From NCBI RefSeq assembly GCF_003600155.1, contig NZ_QWLD01000003.1, positions 186,001-250,000 of the forward strand: a DNA stretch of 64,000 bases. The letters run 5' to 3'. This DNA is from Nesterenkonia muleiensis. Lineage in GTDB: Bacteria > Actinomycetota > Actinomycetes > Actinomycetales > Micrococcaceae. The position numbers were made by a program, and so were the translations under genes. The notes beneath the pieces were generated by a model, which had not been told where the DNA came from, searched no databases, and saw nothing but the letters and a program-made list of their open reading frames with translations. Positions within the stretch are counted from its first letter, which is position 1; each line of letters starts with the position of its first letter. This document shows, in pieces, positions 8,901-17,994 of this stretch.

Positions 8901-9431
8901 TCAGAACAGGTCCTTGTGCTTGGCGTAATGCTCCACCGCCGGGTGCGCGGGGCCGGTGCCGTAGATGTGCAGCACCTCGGCAAGTTGGGGGTGGGCGCCC
9001 TGCAGGGCTTCGGCGGCGTCGCGGATCTCCGATCCGGAGGCCACCGCGCGCAGCAGATTTCGCATTCCCGCCACAATGGCGGCATCCGGTGCCTGATCGG
9101 CCATCACCTTGGTGGTCCGGCCCAGTGAACCCTTGGAGCTCTTGACCTGGTCCAAACGGTGAGGCACCTCTTCGGCGTCCACCTGACCTGCGGCAAGCTG
9201 GTCGACCAGCTCATTGAGCTGGTGTACACGCGAGAGCACGGCGGGGTTTCCGATCTTGACACGCTGAGCGCTGTTAAGCTGGGAGAGCATCGGTGCAGAG
9301 AGCCCGAGAATACCGGCCAGACCCGCCTGGTTGAGCCCGAAGGCCTGACGGATCCGGTCGAACGTCTCGTTCAGCGGTTCACCATAGGCCGCACGCTGGG
9401 CTTCGCGATTCGTCTGAGTCGTTGCACTCAT
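8901..9431 (-). CDS. XRE-like helix-turn-helix DNA-binding protein
   Basis: The 176-residue protein has an N-terminal HTH at about residues 20-60 (FDRIRQAFGLNQAGLAGILG, then a recognition-helix segment LSAPMLSQLNSAQR). A helical C-terminal region without a recognised enzymatic motif follows. ATG at 9431 is ten bases from GGAG and is preferred to a GTG at 9440. It is divergent from the vWA gene. Palindromes TTGC-N4-GCAA in the shared gap are good candidates for its binding sites. It probably controls itself and the vWA/paralogue pair. Confidence 0.8.
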   Translation of the reverse strand: MSATTQTNREAQRAAYGEPLNETFDRIRQAFGLNQAGLAGILGLSAPMLSQLNSAQRVKIGNPAVLSRVHQLNELVDQLAAGQVDAEEVPHRLDQVKSSKGSLGRTTKVMADQAPDAAIVAGMRNLLRAVASGSEIRDAAEALQGAHPQLAEVLHIYGTGPAHPAVEHYAKHKDLF

Positions 9432-9723
9432 CAGCCACACACTCCTTTGCCTGAAATTTGCTCTAGTAAAGTCTACGGCATGAGAGCGTAAAACTGGCCA
9501 GAACCGCGCACCCTACGGCCTCCGACCGCCAAGCCGTCGGACATGAGGGCGTCAGCATCCGCCATACTGGAAGGCACGTGATGACGAACGGGAGAGCAAC
9601 ATCGCATGTCATCAAGGACACAACACTTGACTTTGCGATAGCAACTCTATAAATTTGCTTACGCAAACATAGACGCGATGCCTGGAGGGACAGGCATCAC
9701 TACGAGACTAAGGAACGGCAATC
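9432..9723. promoter_or_regulatory. promoter of the vWA gene with two TTGC-N4-GCAA palindromes
   Basis: On the plus strand TTGACT (9627-9632) and TATAAA (9648-9653) form a promoter candidate with a rather short 15-bp spacer. TTGCGATAGCAA (9633-9644) fills the spacer and TTTGCTTACGCAAA (9654-9667) begins right after the -10. Their centres are 22 bp apart, about two helical turns, which fits cooperative binding of two repressor dimers. Further TTTGC elements lie just upstream of the divergent XRE gene (about 9446-9462). The adjacent XRE-like protein is the obvious candidate ligand. Confidence 0.5.
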
Positions 9724-11949
9724 ATGGAAATGCACAGCACCTCCAGTAATGAATCCAGCCGTACCGGGACCAGGCTCTCTGCTCCGCTACGCACCCTGAC
9801 CGGCATGAGCCTGGCCGCCATCATGGTCGGAGCCTTCGCCCCCTCATCATTCGCCTCCCCGGCAGCCACAGCCTCTTACAGCTCTCACGAGCTGCTGCCG
9901 GCGTCGTCATCCTCCTCAGGTCAAGACGACGATCAGGACCAGGAGGACAGCGAAAACCACACAGGCGAAGACGGTGCCCCTGAGATCGAGATGGAAGGCA
10001 CCGAGATGATCCTGGTGATGGACGCCTCGGGCTCTATGAACGCCGAGGACGCCGGAGACCAGACGCGGATCGCCGCGGCAAAAGACGCCCTGTCCAATGT
10101 GGTCGACTCCCTGGAGGACCACCAGAATGTCGGGCTGCGGGTCTTCGCCGGGGAGGTGACCGACAGCGAGGCGCCGGAGGCCTGCGAGGACTCCGAGCTG
10201 GTGGTCGAAATCGGCGATGACAACCGTGACGAGCTGAGGAGCGCGATTGACGACTACGAGGCCGTAGGTGCCCGGACCCCCTTGGCCTATGCCCTGGAGC
10301 AGGCCGCAGCCGACCTCGGCGATGAGGGCAACCGCACGATCGTGCTGGTCTCCGACGGAGAGGAGAACTGCGCGCCAGATCCCTGCGAGGCAGCTGAGAC
10401 CATCGCTGAACAGGGCATTGACGTGGCCATCCACACTGTCGGTTTCCAGATCGAGGATGAGGAGGCCGCTGAGGCCCGCGAGCAGCTGCAGTGCATTGCC
10501 GAGACCGGCGGCGGCGACTACTACGACGCCTCCGACGCCGAGACCCTGACCCACACCCTGGAGCGGATCAGCCATCGGGCGTTCATGCCCTTCAGCCTGC
10601 ACGGTGAAGAGGTCGAGCCCGGCTCCAACCAGGACAATGCCCCGGTGCTGGAGCCCGGAGCCCAGTACGTGGGCGCCTTCGAGTACGAGACCATGTACTA
10701 CAGGATCCCGCGCAGTATGGAGAATTCCACCCTGCACGTGGGCATCGCCACCTACAACGATTCCGGTGACCACTACGAGAACGCCGAGATCGAGCTGACC
10801 ACCATGGGCGACAACCGCACCTGCGGGCGCCAGCGCGTGCGCTGGTGGGGCACCACGGCCTCGAACCTCTTCCGCACCGCCCAGGTCGCGGCCGCACCGG
10901 TCTACGACTCCGAGGACAACGACGCCGGCTGCGGGGAGAACGACGAGCTGCTTCTGGCCATCCACTCCGGCGGCCGCTTCGGCGAGGGCGACGATATCCT
11001 CGGCCAGCCCTTCGAACTGCTCGTGGAGGAGGAGCCCGACCCGGTCAACGGCCAGGACTACTACAACGACTACCAGAGCAACGGGCTGCCCTGGGACGGC
11101 GATGACTTCGGCTGGATCGAGATGGAGCGCGACCGCGACTCGGAGGAGCAGACCATCGCCGGCTCATCGCTGAACAACGCACCCAAGCTGGAGGCAGGCA
11201 CCACCTATGACACCGACATCCTCCCCGGGGAGATCCAGGTCTACCGGATCGACGCCGAATGGGGCCAGCAGCTTCAGGCCGAGGCGTTCTTCCCCGAACC
11301 CGACAGCAGGCTGAGTGACGAACTGCTCTCCAACTACACCAATGTGCATATGGATATCCTCAGCCCTTACCGTGGCGCTGCCACCCCTAGCCGCAACAGC
11401 GGCGGCTCAGACGTCGGCACCGGCCGCGAGCGCATCAGTCCGCAGAACGCCACCACGCTGCACCGCTACTCCCACCCGGTCTGGTGGCCCAACCGCTACA
11501 GCACCACCGGCAGCGACAGCGAGCACAGCGCCACTATCGACGGCGAGTACTACCTGGTGATCAGCGCCGATCCGGCTGACGAGAACACCAGCTTCTCCAT
11601 GCCCTACCGATTGACTGCAGACACTTTCGAGGTCATCGACTCCGAGACTCCTCAGTACTCGCAGACCTCGTCCGATATCCAGGAGGAAGGTACCGCCGAG
11701 GAGGATCAGCCCGAAGATGTCAGCACGGAGACTGCCGCAGCCTCATTCGAAGGCCAGAATGACGACGCGGGGGTCGAGGAGCCCGGCGGCGAAGACAACG
11801 GTGAGCCGGTGGCCGCTGAGCAGACCGGGTTCTTCTCCGGCACCACCGGAGTCCTGGTGGGACTGGGCGCTTTCGCGCTGCTGCTGATGGCCGCTGGAGG
11901 GCTCTTCCTGGCCAGGGTCATCAAGACTGGTGGAAACGAGCAGGTCTGA
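9724..11949 (+). CDS. secreted, membrane-anchored von Willebrand factor A domain protein
   Basis: The 741-residue protein has a long signal peptide (about residues 1-45) ending near SSFASPAATA, then a low-complexity acidic linker and a vWA domain at about residues 90-290. Its MIDAS metal site is complete: Asp100-x-Ser102-x-Ser104, Thr185 and Asp211. A beta-rich region of about 400 residues follows, shared with the next gene. One C-terminal membrane helix (about 708-731) ends in a short basic tail. The ectodomain is very acidic. AAGGA lies upstream of ATG 9724. The function is unknown; metal-dependent protein binding at the cell surface is the family expectation. Confidence 0.85.
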   Translation: MEMHSTSSNESSRTGTRLSAPLRTLTGMSLAAIMVGAFAPSSFASPAATASYSSHELLPASSSSSGQDDDQDQEDSENHTGEDGAPEIEMEGTEMILVMDASGSMNAEDAGDQTRIAAAKDALSNVVDSLEDHQNVGLRVFAGEVTDSEAPEACEDSELVVEIGDDNRDELRSAIDDYEAVGARTPLAYALEQAAADLGDEGNRTIVLVSDGEENCAPDPCEAAETIAEQGIDVAIHTVGFQIEDEEAAEAREQLQCIAETGGGDYYDASDAETLTHTLERISHRAFMPFSLHGEEVEPGSNQDNAPVLEPGAQYVGAFEYETMYYRIPRSMENSTLHVGIATYNDSGDHYENAEIELTTMGDNRTCGRQRVRWWGTTASNLFRTAQVAAAPVYDSEDNDAGCGENDELLLAIHSGGRFGEGDDILGQPFELLVEEEPDPVNGQDYYNDYQSNGLPWDGDDFGWIEMERDRDSEEQTIAGSSLNNAPKLEAGTTYDTDILPGEIQVYRIDAEWGQQLQAEAFFPEPDSRLSDELLSNYTNVHMDILSPYRGAATPSRNSGGSDVGTGRERISPQNATTLHRYSHPVWWPNRYSTTGSDSEHSATIDGEYYLVISADPADENTSFSMPYRLTADTFEVIDSETPQYSQTSSDIQEEGTAEEDQPEDVSTETAAASFEGQNDDAGVEEPGGEDNGEPVAAEQTGFFSGTTGVLVGLGAFALLLMAAGGLFLARVIKTGGNEQV

Positions 11950-11975
11950 GCCGGAGCGCGAAAAGGAGTCTGATC

Positions 11976-13352
11976 ATGAAACAGAGTCGAGCGTCCAGCA
12001 CATCGGCTGGATTCGGTCTGGCAGCGGTGCTGGCCCTGACGCTGGCAGTGCCGGCCACGGCGGAGACCTCCGATCAGGACGCCCCCCTGCAGGGTGAGCA
12101 TGTCGAACCAGGTACGCATCAGGACAACGCCCCAGTGGTGGAGCCCGGCGACTACTACACCGGCAGCTTCGGCCCCGAGACGCTGTACTACCGGGTCGCC
12201 CGGACGATGGAGGAGTCCACCCTCCATGTGGGGCTGACCACCTACGACCAGGAAGGCCAGGCCACCGACGACGCTGAGATCGCACTGGGCACCTTCGACG
12301 GCAGCTCCTGCGACTCAGACAGGCTGGGCTGGGAGTCCGGCAGCGCGGGCAACCTGCTGCGCGGGGCTCAGATCCGGGCTACCGCCCCGCGTGACCCCGA
12401 GCACCACAGCGCTGTGCCGGAATGCGGCAGCAGCCAGGAACTGCTGCTGACCGTGGAGACTCTCGGAGATGAACTCACCGGGGAGGACTTCGAGCTGGTG
12501 ATCGCCGAGGAACCTGATCCGGTCAACGGCGACGAGCTGCGCACATCCTTCGAGGATGACGCCGACCACTGGGGCCCTGACGGGCTGACCTGGCAGGAGC
12601 TGCAGCGGGATCGTGACGCGGACAACCCGATCGATCCCGGTGGTTCCCTGCACAGCGCACCGCAGGTGGAACCCGGGACCACCTACGACGCCGCCCTGGA
12701 ACCCGGGGGTATCCACGTCTACCGGATCAGCGCAGACTGGAACGAGCAGATTCAGGCAGAGGTGTTCTTCCCGGAGCCGGACAGCCAGCTCTCCGAGCAC
12801 CTGGGCCGCTGGTCCGAGGCTGAGGTCTCCATCATCAGCCCCTACCGCGGTGCCACAACGCCCAGTGGAAACCGCGCGCCGAATGAGCAGAACACCTCCA
12901 ACCGGGTGGATGACACCGCTGCCACCACCCTGCGTGCTCAGTCCTACCCGGTCACCTGGACAGGGCGGTTCGCCGGCAACCAGGTGGGCGGGAATGCCCG
13001 TCATGCCACCGTCGCGGGTGACTACTATCTGGTGGTGACCATGGATCCTGCCGAGGAAGGGGCCGACGAAGAGGAGACCTCCTTTGAGGTCCCGTACCGG
13101 CTCACCGCTGGTGTGCACCCGGCCTTCGACGAGACCGCACCAGAGTACAGCCAGCCTGCGGTCACCCCGGCCGGCAGCAGCGATGCGGACACCGGCGATG
13201 AGCAGAGCGACACCGTTGCCACGCCTGATGAGCAGACCTCAGGAATCAGCGCCGGTCAGGGGCTGGCCATCGGTTTAGGGCTCCTCGGGCTGCTATTGAT
13301 CGCTGGCGGCGGGCTCTTCCTGGCCCGGGTGATGCGCCAGCAGCGGCCCTAG
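11976..13352 (+). CDS. secreted membrane-anchored paralogue of the upstream protein, without the vWA domain
   Basis: The 458-residue protein has a signal peptide (cleaved near VPATAETSD), an acidic ectodomain and a C-terminal membrane helix at about 429-450. Its ectodomain is collinear with the C-terminal half of the vWA protein: both contain EPG(S/T)(N/H)QDNAPV, STLHVG(I/L)(A/T)TY, EEPDPVNG, VYRI(D/S)A(E/D)W and FFPEPDS. The pair therefore arose by duplication, with vWA gained or lost. It starts 26 bp downstream with AAAAGGAG before ATG, so it is in the same operon. No catalytic motif is seen. Confidence 0.85.
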   Translation: MKQSRASSTSAGFGLAAVLALTLAVPATAETSDQDAPLQGEHVEPGTHQDNAPVVEPGDYYTGSFGPETLYYRVARTMEESTLHVGLTTYDQEGQATDDAEIALGTFDGSSCDSDRLGWESGSAGNLLRGAQIRATAPRDPEHHSAVPECGSSQELLLTVETLGDELTGEDFELVIAEEPDPVNGDELRTSFEDDADHWGPDGLTWQELQRDRDADNPIDPGGSLHSAPQVEPGTTYDAALEPGGIHVYRISADWNEQIQAEVFFPEPDSQLSEHLGRWSEAEVSIISPYRGATTPSGNRAPNEQNTSNRVDDTAATTLRAQSYPVTWTGRFAGNQVGGNARHATVAGDYYLVVTMDPAEEGADEEETSFEVPYRLTAGVHPAFDETAPEYSQPAVTPAGSSDADTGDEQSDTVATPDEQTSGISAGQGLAIGLGLLGLLLIAGGGLFLARVMRQQRP

Positions 13353-13376
13353 TGCCGGCCCCTCAGCCGGTGCCGA

Positions 13377-14741
13377 TCAGCTGAGCGCCAGAAACAGCGC
13401 TGCCGCCATCACCACCAGCCCCAGGCCGAAGAGGATCAGCGCGATCGCCAGCGCCTGTCCCCGGTTGGCGCGGGTTGTGCTTTGGGCCGCACGGCTCTTC
13501 TCTTCGCCGGAGGCATCAGTGTCGGAAGCTGCGTCCATCCGCGGTTGGACTGGAAATCCCGGTCGCTGCGGGGCAGCAGCGGCAGTCCCCACCGGTGCAG
13601 CGTGCTCAGGCGGGGCGTGAAACACATTTCCTGGTTCAGTATTGCGGTCTCGCATGCCCAGCTGAGGCACCGGCATCTGCCGCTGCGGCGGGAGATCCTG
13701 CCGCTGAGTAGGCTCAGCCATCGCGCCCGGGCCTGAGACGTCCAGCAGCTCTGTGGGCGGATCAGCCGGTGGCGCTTGTGAGCTCGCAGGGTCCGGTGTG
13801 TGTGGGGAGGGTCCGCCCGCCGGTACCTCAGAAGGTGCCGGCTGAGCTGCGGCGACGGCGCCCAGCGGCCCATGCTCACCCCACCCGTCGGGCAGCTCAG
13901 GGATGTGGTTGAACACCTCGACCTCGCCGAGGAGCTCCTCCGGGGAGGAGTGTTCCAGCAGCCCGGTCGCTTCCAGTGCGCCGCGGGCCTGGGCTGCTGA
14001 GGCATAGCGTTCGGTGATCACAGCATTCCCGAGCCGGGCGATGACCCTGATCAGCTCAGTGGGCACGTCCTCGGCCCGTCCTGAGGCAGAGAACGCCTGC
14101 AGGACATGAGTATCGGCCTCCGGGGCAACTCCGGTGAGCATCTCCATAGCGCACATTCCGGCGGCGAAGAGGTCTGCCCGGGCTTCGGGCTGCCAGCCGT
14201 GGTGGAGGCATTCAGGGGCTACGTAGCCGGGCGTGCCCATGGCGAACGGCCCCTGGGTCAGCCGTGGGGCGTCGTCGCCGGCAGCGATGCCGAAGTCGCC
14301 CAGCCACAATCTGGGAGTGCCGCGGCCGGTGGCGTCCAGCATCAGGTTGGCAGGCTTGACATCGCGGTGGACGATGCCTTCGGCGTGGATCGCTTCCAAA
14401 GCCGCCAGCAGCTGGTCCAGCAGCACCGCGGCCAGTTGCGGGGGCAGCGGCCCGAAGTCGTTGATCAGGGTGGAGACCGACCCTCCGCGCATCATCGGCA
14501 TGGTGAACAGGACTTTGTCATCCTCTCCGGCCCAGCCGGTGGGCGCGAGCACATGGGGGTGGTCCAGGCGCATGGACTGCTCGCGCATGAACCGCAGCAG
14601 TGAGGCAGCGTCCACCTGGCGGAGCACTTTGGCCGCTGTGTAGTGCTGGCGCTTGCGGTCCCAGGCACGCCACACCACGCCGGCTCCCCCTTCGCCCAGA
14701 GGGTCCACCAGCTCATAGCGTCCTGCGAATACGTCACCCAC
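13377..14741 (-). CDS. Hanks-type Ser/Thr protein kinase with C-terminal membrane anchor
   Basis: The 454-residue protein has an N-terminal kinase domain (about 8-265). It shows the glycine loop GEGGAGVV, Lys38 in AAKVL, HRDVKPAN with catalytic Asp127, DFG at 149-151 and APE of the P+1 loop, so it should be active. A long Pro/Ala-rich cytoplasmic linker leads to one hydrophobic helix at about 430-452, with almost nothing outside. Unlike PknB-type kinases it has no PASTA or other sensor ectodomain. It converges on the vWA/paralogue operon with 24 bp between stops, which suggests those ectodomain proteins are its partners (inference). Confidence 0.93.
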   Translation of the reverse strand: MGDVFAGRYELVDPLGEGGAGVVWRAWDRKRQHYTAAKVLRQVDAASLLRFMREQSMRLDHPHVLAPTGWAGEDDKVLFTMPMMRGGSVSTLINDFGPLPPQLAAVLLDQLLAALEAIHAEGIVHRDVKPANLMLDATGRGTPRLWLGDFGIAAGDDAPRLTQGPFAMGTPGYVAPECLHHGWQPEARADLFAAGMCAMEMLTGVAPEADTHVLQAFSASGRAEDVPTELIRVIARLGNAVITERYASAAQARGALEATGLLEHSSPEELLGEVEVFNHIPELPDGWGEHGPLGAVAAAQPAPSEVPAGGPSPHTPDPASSQAPPADPPTELLDVSGPGAMAEPTQRQDLPPQRQMPVPQLGMRDRNTEPGNVFHAPPEHAAPVGTAAAAPQRPGFPVQPRMDAASDTDASGEEKSRAAQSTTRANRGQALAIALILFGLGLVVMAAALFLALS

Positions 14742-14814
14742 TGGATGTCACCCTATACGCTATGCACCGTATGAACAGGTGAGCACAGGCCACACTGTGC
14801 GGCATCAGTACGGC

Positions 14815-14916
14815 TTAGGATCCGGCAACTGCGGAGAGCGCGCCGAAGCCTGCCCCGAGAATCAGCAGTGCAGCCAGCAGCAGGGCGATGATGCGCGTAA
14901 CGGTTGTGACCTTCAT
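14815..14916 (-). CDS. 33-residue hydrophobic mini-protein
   Basis: The frame starts at ATG 14916 with GGAG close upstream and encodes a basic N-terminus (MKVTTVTR) followed by one Leu/Ala-rich hydrophobic segment and a small polar end. It looks like a single-span membrane peptide or a short leader. It lies upstream of the kinase on the same strand, at the edge of the island. I recognise no family, and its small size keeps confidence modest. Confidence 0.45.
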   Translation of the reverse strand: MKVTTVTRIIALLLAALLILGAGFGALSAVAGS

Positions 14917-14962
14917 GGTCTCCAGCCTACCCGCCGTGCCGAATGCGGGCACAAGCTGTCCC

Positions 14963-15998
14963 TCAACCCCGGCCCTGCTTCATGAGCGCGATCGTCGCAA
15001 CGGTCTGGTCGAGCGTGCGCAACGGGGACTGCGAGAGACCCGCGTTGATTCAGCGCGCCACCTCGAGCGCCTCCCAGAAGAGCTGTGTGTGCGGCTTCGT
15101 CGGGTCCTCCTCATAGCGAATCTCCTCGCCGGTATCGTGAAACCGCACGGATACGGGGCCACCGTGGTAGAACGGGGCCTCGAGCGAAAGGGTCGACTCG
15201 GTTCCAACGATCTAGGCGGTGGTCGGGGTATCCGCCAGCATGGAGGCGCTGACGGTTGCTTGGCGATTCGCCGCATCGGCGAGCAGTGCGTTGAACTGTC
15301 CGATCGTACCCGGCCCCTCCACGCCGTCGACCGGGTGCCGCTGCCCGCAGGATGCGGTGACTCTCAACCCGGGCAGCACCTCGTTGGCGAACATCATGAC
15401 GTATGTTCCGATGTCGTTCATCGCCCCACCACCCTGTGCCGGATCCATGGCACGGTGGTGGTCCACGAGACGCTCACCGAGCGTTCGCATACACCTCGAC
15501 AACCTCGCCGAGCATGCCGCTGGCGAGCACCTGGCGCACTACAAGAGTAGCGAGGCAGCGCGAGCGACGACACTGCCTCCATCGCGAACAGCCCCTTTTC
15601 CCGTGCATAAGCGGTGAGTGCCCGGGCCTCGGAAAGCCGCGGTGTCATGGGTTTCTCGATGAGAACAGGCTTGCCCGCCTCCAGCCCAAGCCGGGCATGC
15701 TCGAAGTGATCGAGGTGACCGGTGGCAATGTAGACAACATCGACGTCGCTCGCGACAAGGTCGTTGTACGAGCCGTATGCGCGCTCAATACTGTGCTCGG
15801 CCCCAAACTCGTCCGCACGCCCCTGGCTTCTGGAGCCGACCGCGACAACCTGTTACTAATGAGTGCGTAAGTTGCCTGAAAGAACCAGCACATCCCTCCA
15901 GGTCAGCTCAGTGCAGATTTGGGGATGGTGTGCGGATCGGGTACGTCCGGGCGCGGAATGCGGCCGGTGACCGAATTGTGCTGAAACTGCTCGGTCAT
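14963..15998 (-). pseudogene. degraded Gfo/Idh/MocA oxidoreductase
   Basis: The start ATG at 15998 overlaps the stop of the upstream dehydrogenase (ATGA). The first 30 codons are normal, then a TGA follows and the GxGxxG dinucleotide-binding segment is missing. The fold continues in another frame as VVAVGSRSQGRADEFG and HLDHFEHARLGLEAGK up to EKPMTP. Frameshifts occur near 15560 and 15490. The C-terminal half then has an in-frame TAG at 15212-15214 and TGA at 15050-15052. The remains resemble dihydrodiol-dehydrogenase-like Gfo/Idh/MocA enzymes. The gene cannot be functional. Confidence 0.85.
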
Positions 15999-16989
15999 GC
16001 ACTCGCCTCCACTGACACAAAGGCTCCGCCCGAGTGCATCGACTTGACGGCAGCGGCCGCAGCTCGCGTAGCGTCCCGCCCATCCTCAACGGTGGCCAAG
16101 CCTGGTGTGTGCCCCTCGTTCAGTGCATTCACCCACTTCTGCAGCTCAACGCGGTAGGACTCGGCGGAACGAGGGCGGAAATCAGCCAGGATACCGGTGC
16201 TGGTCGCAAGCTCGGAGGAAACAGCGACGCGGTGCGGCTCGGCAATCTCGATGGCACCGGTCTCGCAGACGACTTTGCAGCGCATGTCGTAGCCGTAACG
16301 GGCATTGAGGAAGATCTCGACGGTCGAGAGCACCCCATCGGCAGTACGTAGCTGGAGGAAAAACGGGTCACGCAGGTCGGTGTTCGAGCTCGTTGTCTCG
16401 GGGGCGTGCCAGCTGACCTCGGTGACGGGCGAACCAAGCAGCCACGGCACGAGGTCGAGATCATGGATCGCGGAGTTGAAGATGACCGTCTCGTCAGTTA
16501 CGGCGGGACCGGAGGCGACGCCGCGGCCGGTTGAGTGGACCATGAGCGGGCGGCCGGAGGTGCCCGAATCGAGGAGGCGCTTCTGCTCAATTCGGGATCA
16601 AAGCAGCGCATGAATCCTACATGCACCAGCGGTGTGCCGTCGCCGACCGCAACGCGGTGGGCTGTGACGACCTGCTCGGCCTCTTCGACCGAGTAGAATA
16701 GCGGCTTCTCGCACAGCGTCGGCTTGCCTGCGGTAAGGCAGGCGAGCGTCTGCGCTGCATGCCGGAAATCAGGTGAGGCGATGACCACCGCATTGACGTC
16801 GGTGTGATCTATGAGCTCCAACGGCTCGGCGAAGGCTGTTGCCCCCACCGCCGCAGCGGCGTCCTTTGCCCTTTTGGGATCGGGGTCGGCGACTGCGGTG
16901 ACCGTCGCGCCCGAGACTTCACGGTGCAGGCACTGGGCGTGAAATGCTCCCATCACGCCGGTTCCGATGATGCCGATTCTCATAGCCAA
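15995..16989 (-). pseudogene. Gfo/Idh/MocA (inositol dehydrogenase-like) gene with one frameshift
   Basis: The N-terminal Rossmann part runs from ATG 16989 (IGIIGTGVMGAFHAQ, then CEKPLFYSVEEA and GFMRCFDPE). It loses frame near 16587, where one base appears to be missing after CCCGAATT. The second frame supplies KRLLDSGTSGRPLMVHSTG through to the C-terminus. Apart from this the gene is full length. It resembles the intact dehydrogenase at 43838-44854. An IolR-like site lies immediately upstream at 16993-17008. A sequencing error is possible for this single lesion. Confidence 0.82.
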
Positions 16990-16992
16990 CCC

Positions 16993-17008
16993 ATTTGTTC
17001 TAACAAAT
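16993..17008. promoter_or_regulatory. palindrome ATTTGTTCTAACAAAT, candidate GntR/IolR operator
   Basis: The site lies four bases upstream of the dehydrogenase start codon at 16989. It shares TTGTYCTAACAA with the iolC/gntR intergenic site at 52391-52407. It is close to the KGWCHTRACA motif that I recall for IolR of Corynebacterium glutamicum. The position would block transcription or translation initiation. Confidence 0.5.
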
Positions 17009-17173
17009 AAGTCAGATCGAGTCTGGTCGAAGGCAAGGCCGGTGTCGATCCGTCAGCGGAATATCTCACCGGCCTAACAAGTTCACTGCGACACTTCCAC
17101 ACCTCCGCCTTGGTTCTCGACAGCAGTTCACGCACTTGCAGCTACAGCTGAGTAGATGAGGATGTAGATGAGC
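17009..17173. other. short gap with a 9-bp inverted repeat
   Basis: AGGCCGGTG (17036-17044) and CACCGGCCT (17067-17075) are perfect reverse complements with 22 bases between them. This may be a weak terminator for the upstream isomerase remnant or an operator. No gene is seen. Confidence 0.35.
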
Positions 17174-17958
17174 TCAGGCCTGCGCAGCCCCTTGAAACGC
17201 TTCGCGAAATCGATCCAGCGCGGCGTCGGGATCCCCCGAGGCCCACGCTTCGAGTGCAATAATGCCCTCATAGTCGGCCCCATGGAACGCGCGGGCAATT
17301 GCCGGGTAATTAATCTCGCCTGTGCCGGGTTCCTGCCGCCCGGGTACATCCGCAACCTGTATCTCTACCACCCACGGCAAGAGGCCAAGGATGCGCTCGA
17401 TGAGGTTTCCTTCATCGATCTGTGCGTGGTAGATGTCATAGTTGAGGCGAAGAGCCGAGCTGCCGACCTCCCGCACGAGCCGAGCTGTGTCCTCGGAGCG
17501 CGCGAACGGGGTGCCGGGATGATCGACCCGTATTGAGATTCTCCAGGGTGAATACCTTCCCAGCCCGCTCACCGAGACGCGCCAACTTGCTGAGCGTCTT
17601 AAACGCTGCGATCCAATCGGAGCCAGAGATCGACTGGCGCGGATACACCGGCGACCCCCGTTGTCGAGGCCGGTTCCGTGCACATTCAGACGTGGGCAGT
17701 TGAGCAGGTGCGCCACCTCGAGCGACTGCTCAGCCGAGGAGAGAAACGCTACGCTCCCCTCATCGGTAGTAAGGTCTCCGGAAACATAGCCGGTCATTGA
17801 TGAGAAACTGCACCCGTGCCGCGCAGTTCTTTGATGTCCTTCGCCGTCCAGTCCCAGATCTCCACCTGAAATCCTTGGTCATGAATGCGGGCAACGCGCT
17901 CCACGAAGAGTCGGTCGTGGTAAAGCATCTCGGCATCGGCTGCAAGCGTGAAAGTCAT
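17174..17958 (-). pseudogene. degraded TIM-barrel sugar isomerase (hydroxypyruvate isomerase/IolE-like)
   Basis: Translation from ATG 17958 gives a normal N-terminus (TFTLAADAEMLYHDRLFVER) that ends prematurely after GAVSHQ near 17813, where one T seems missing. It resumes as MTGYVSGDL in a second frame. A pair of opposite shifts then garbles residues between about 17550 and 17650. The C-terminus (RLNYDIYHAQIDEGNL and EIQVADVPGRQEPG) is well preserved, with metal-site Asp/His/Glu residues. It resembles hydroxypyruvate isomerase family enzymes. It lies 36 bp after a decayed dehydrogenase in a decayed operon. Confidence 0.8.
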
Positions 17959-17994
17959 GATCGTGTCCGTTCACTCGTTTTTTGCGGTTGCCGC

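Noticed and set aside
9916-10965. A 349-codon open frame on the minus strand inside the vWA gene
   Set aside because: It lies opposite a well-supported gene with a complete MIDAS motif, has low-complexity Gly/Val-rich text and no ribosome site, as expected for antisense of GC-rich codons.
9724-14741. The vWA/kinase module as an antiphage defence system
   Set aside because: There is no nuclease, NTPase or effector gene, the vWA proteins are secreted, and the module sits beside core genes rather than in a defence island.
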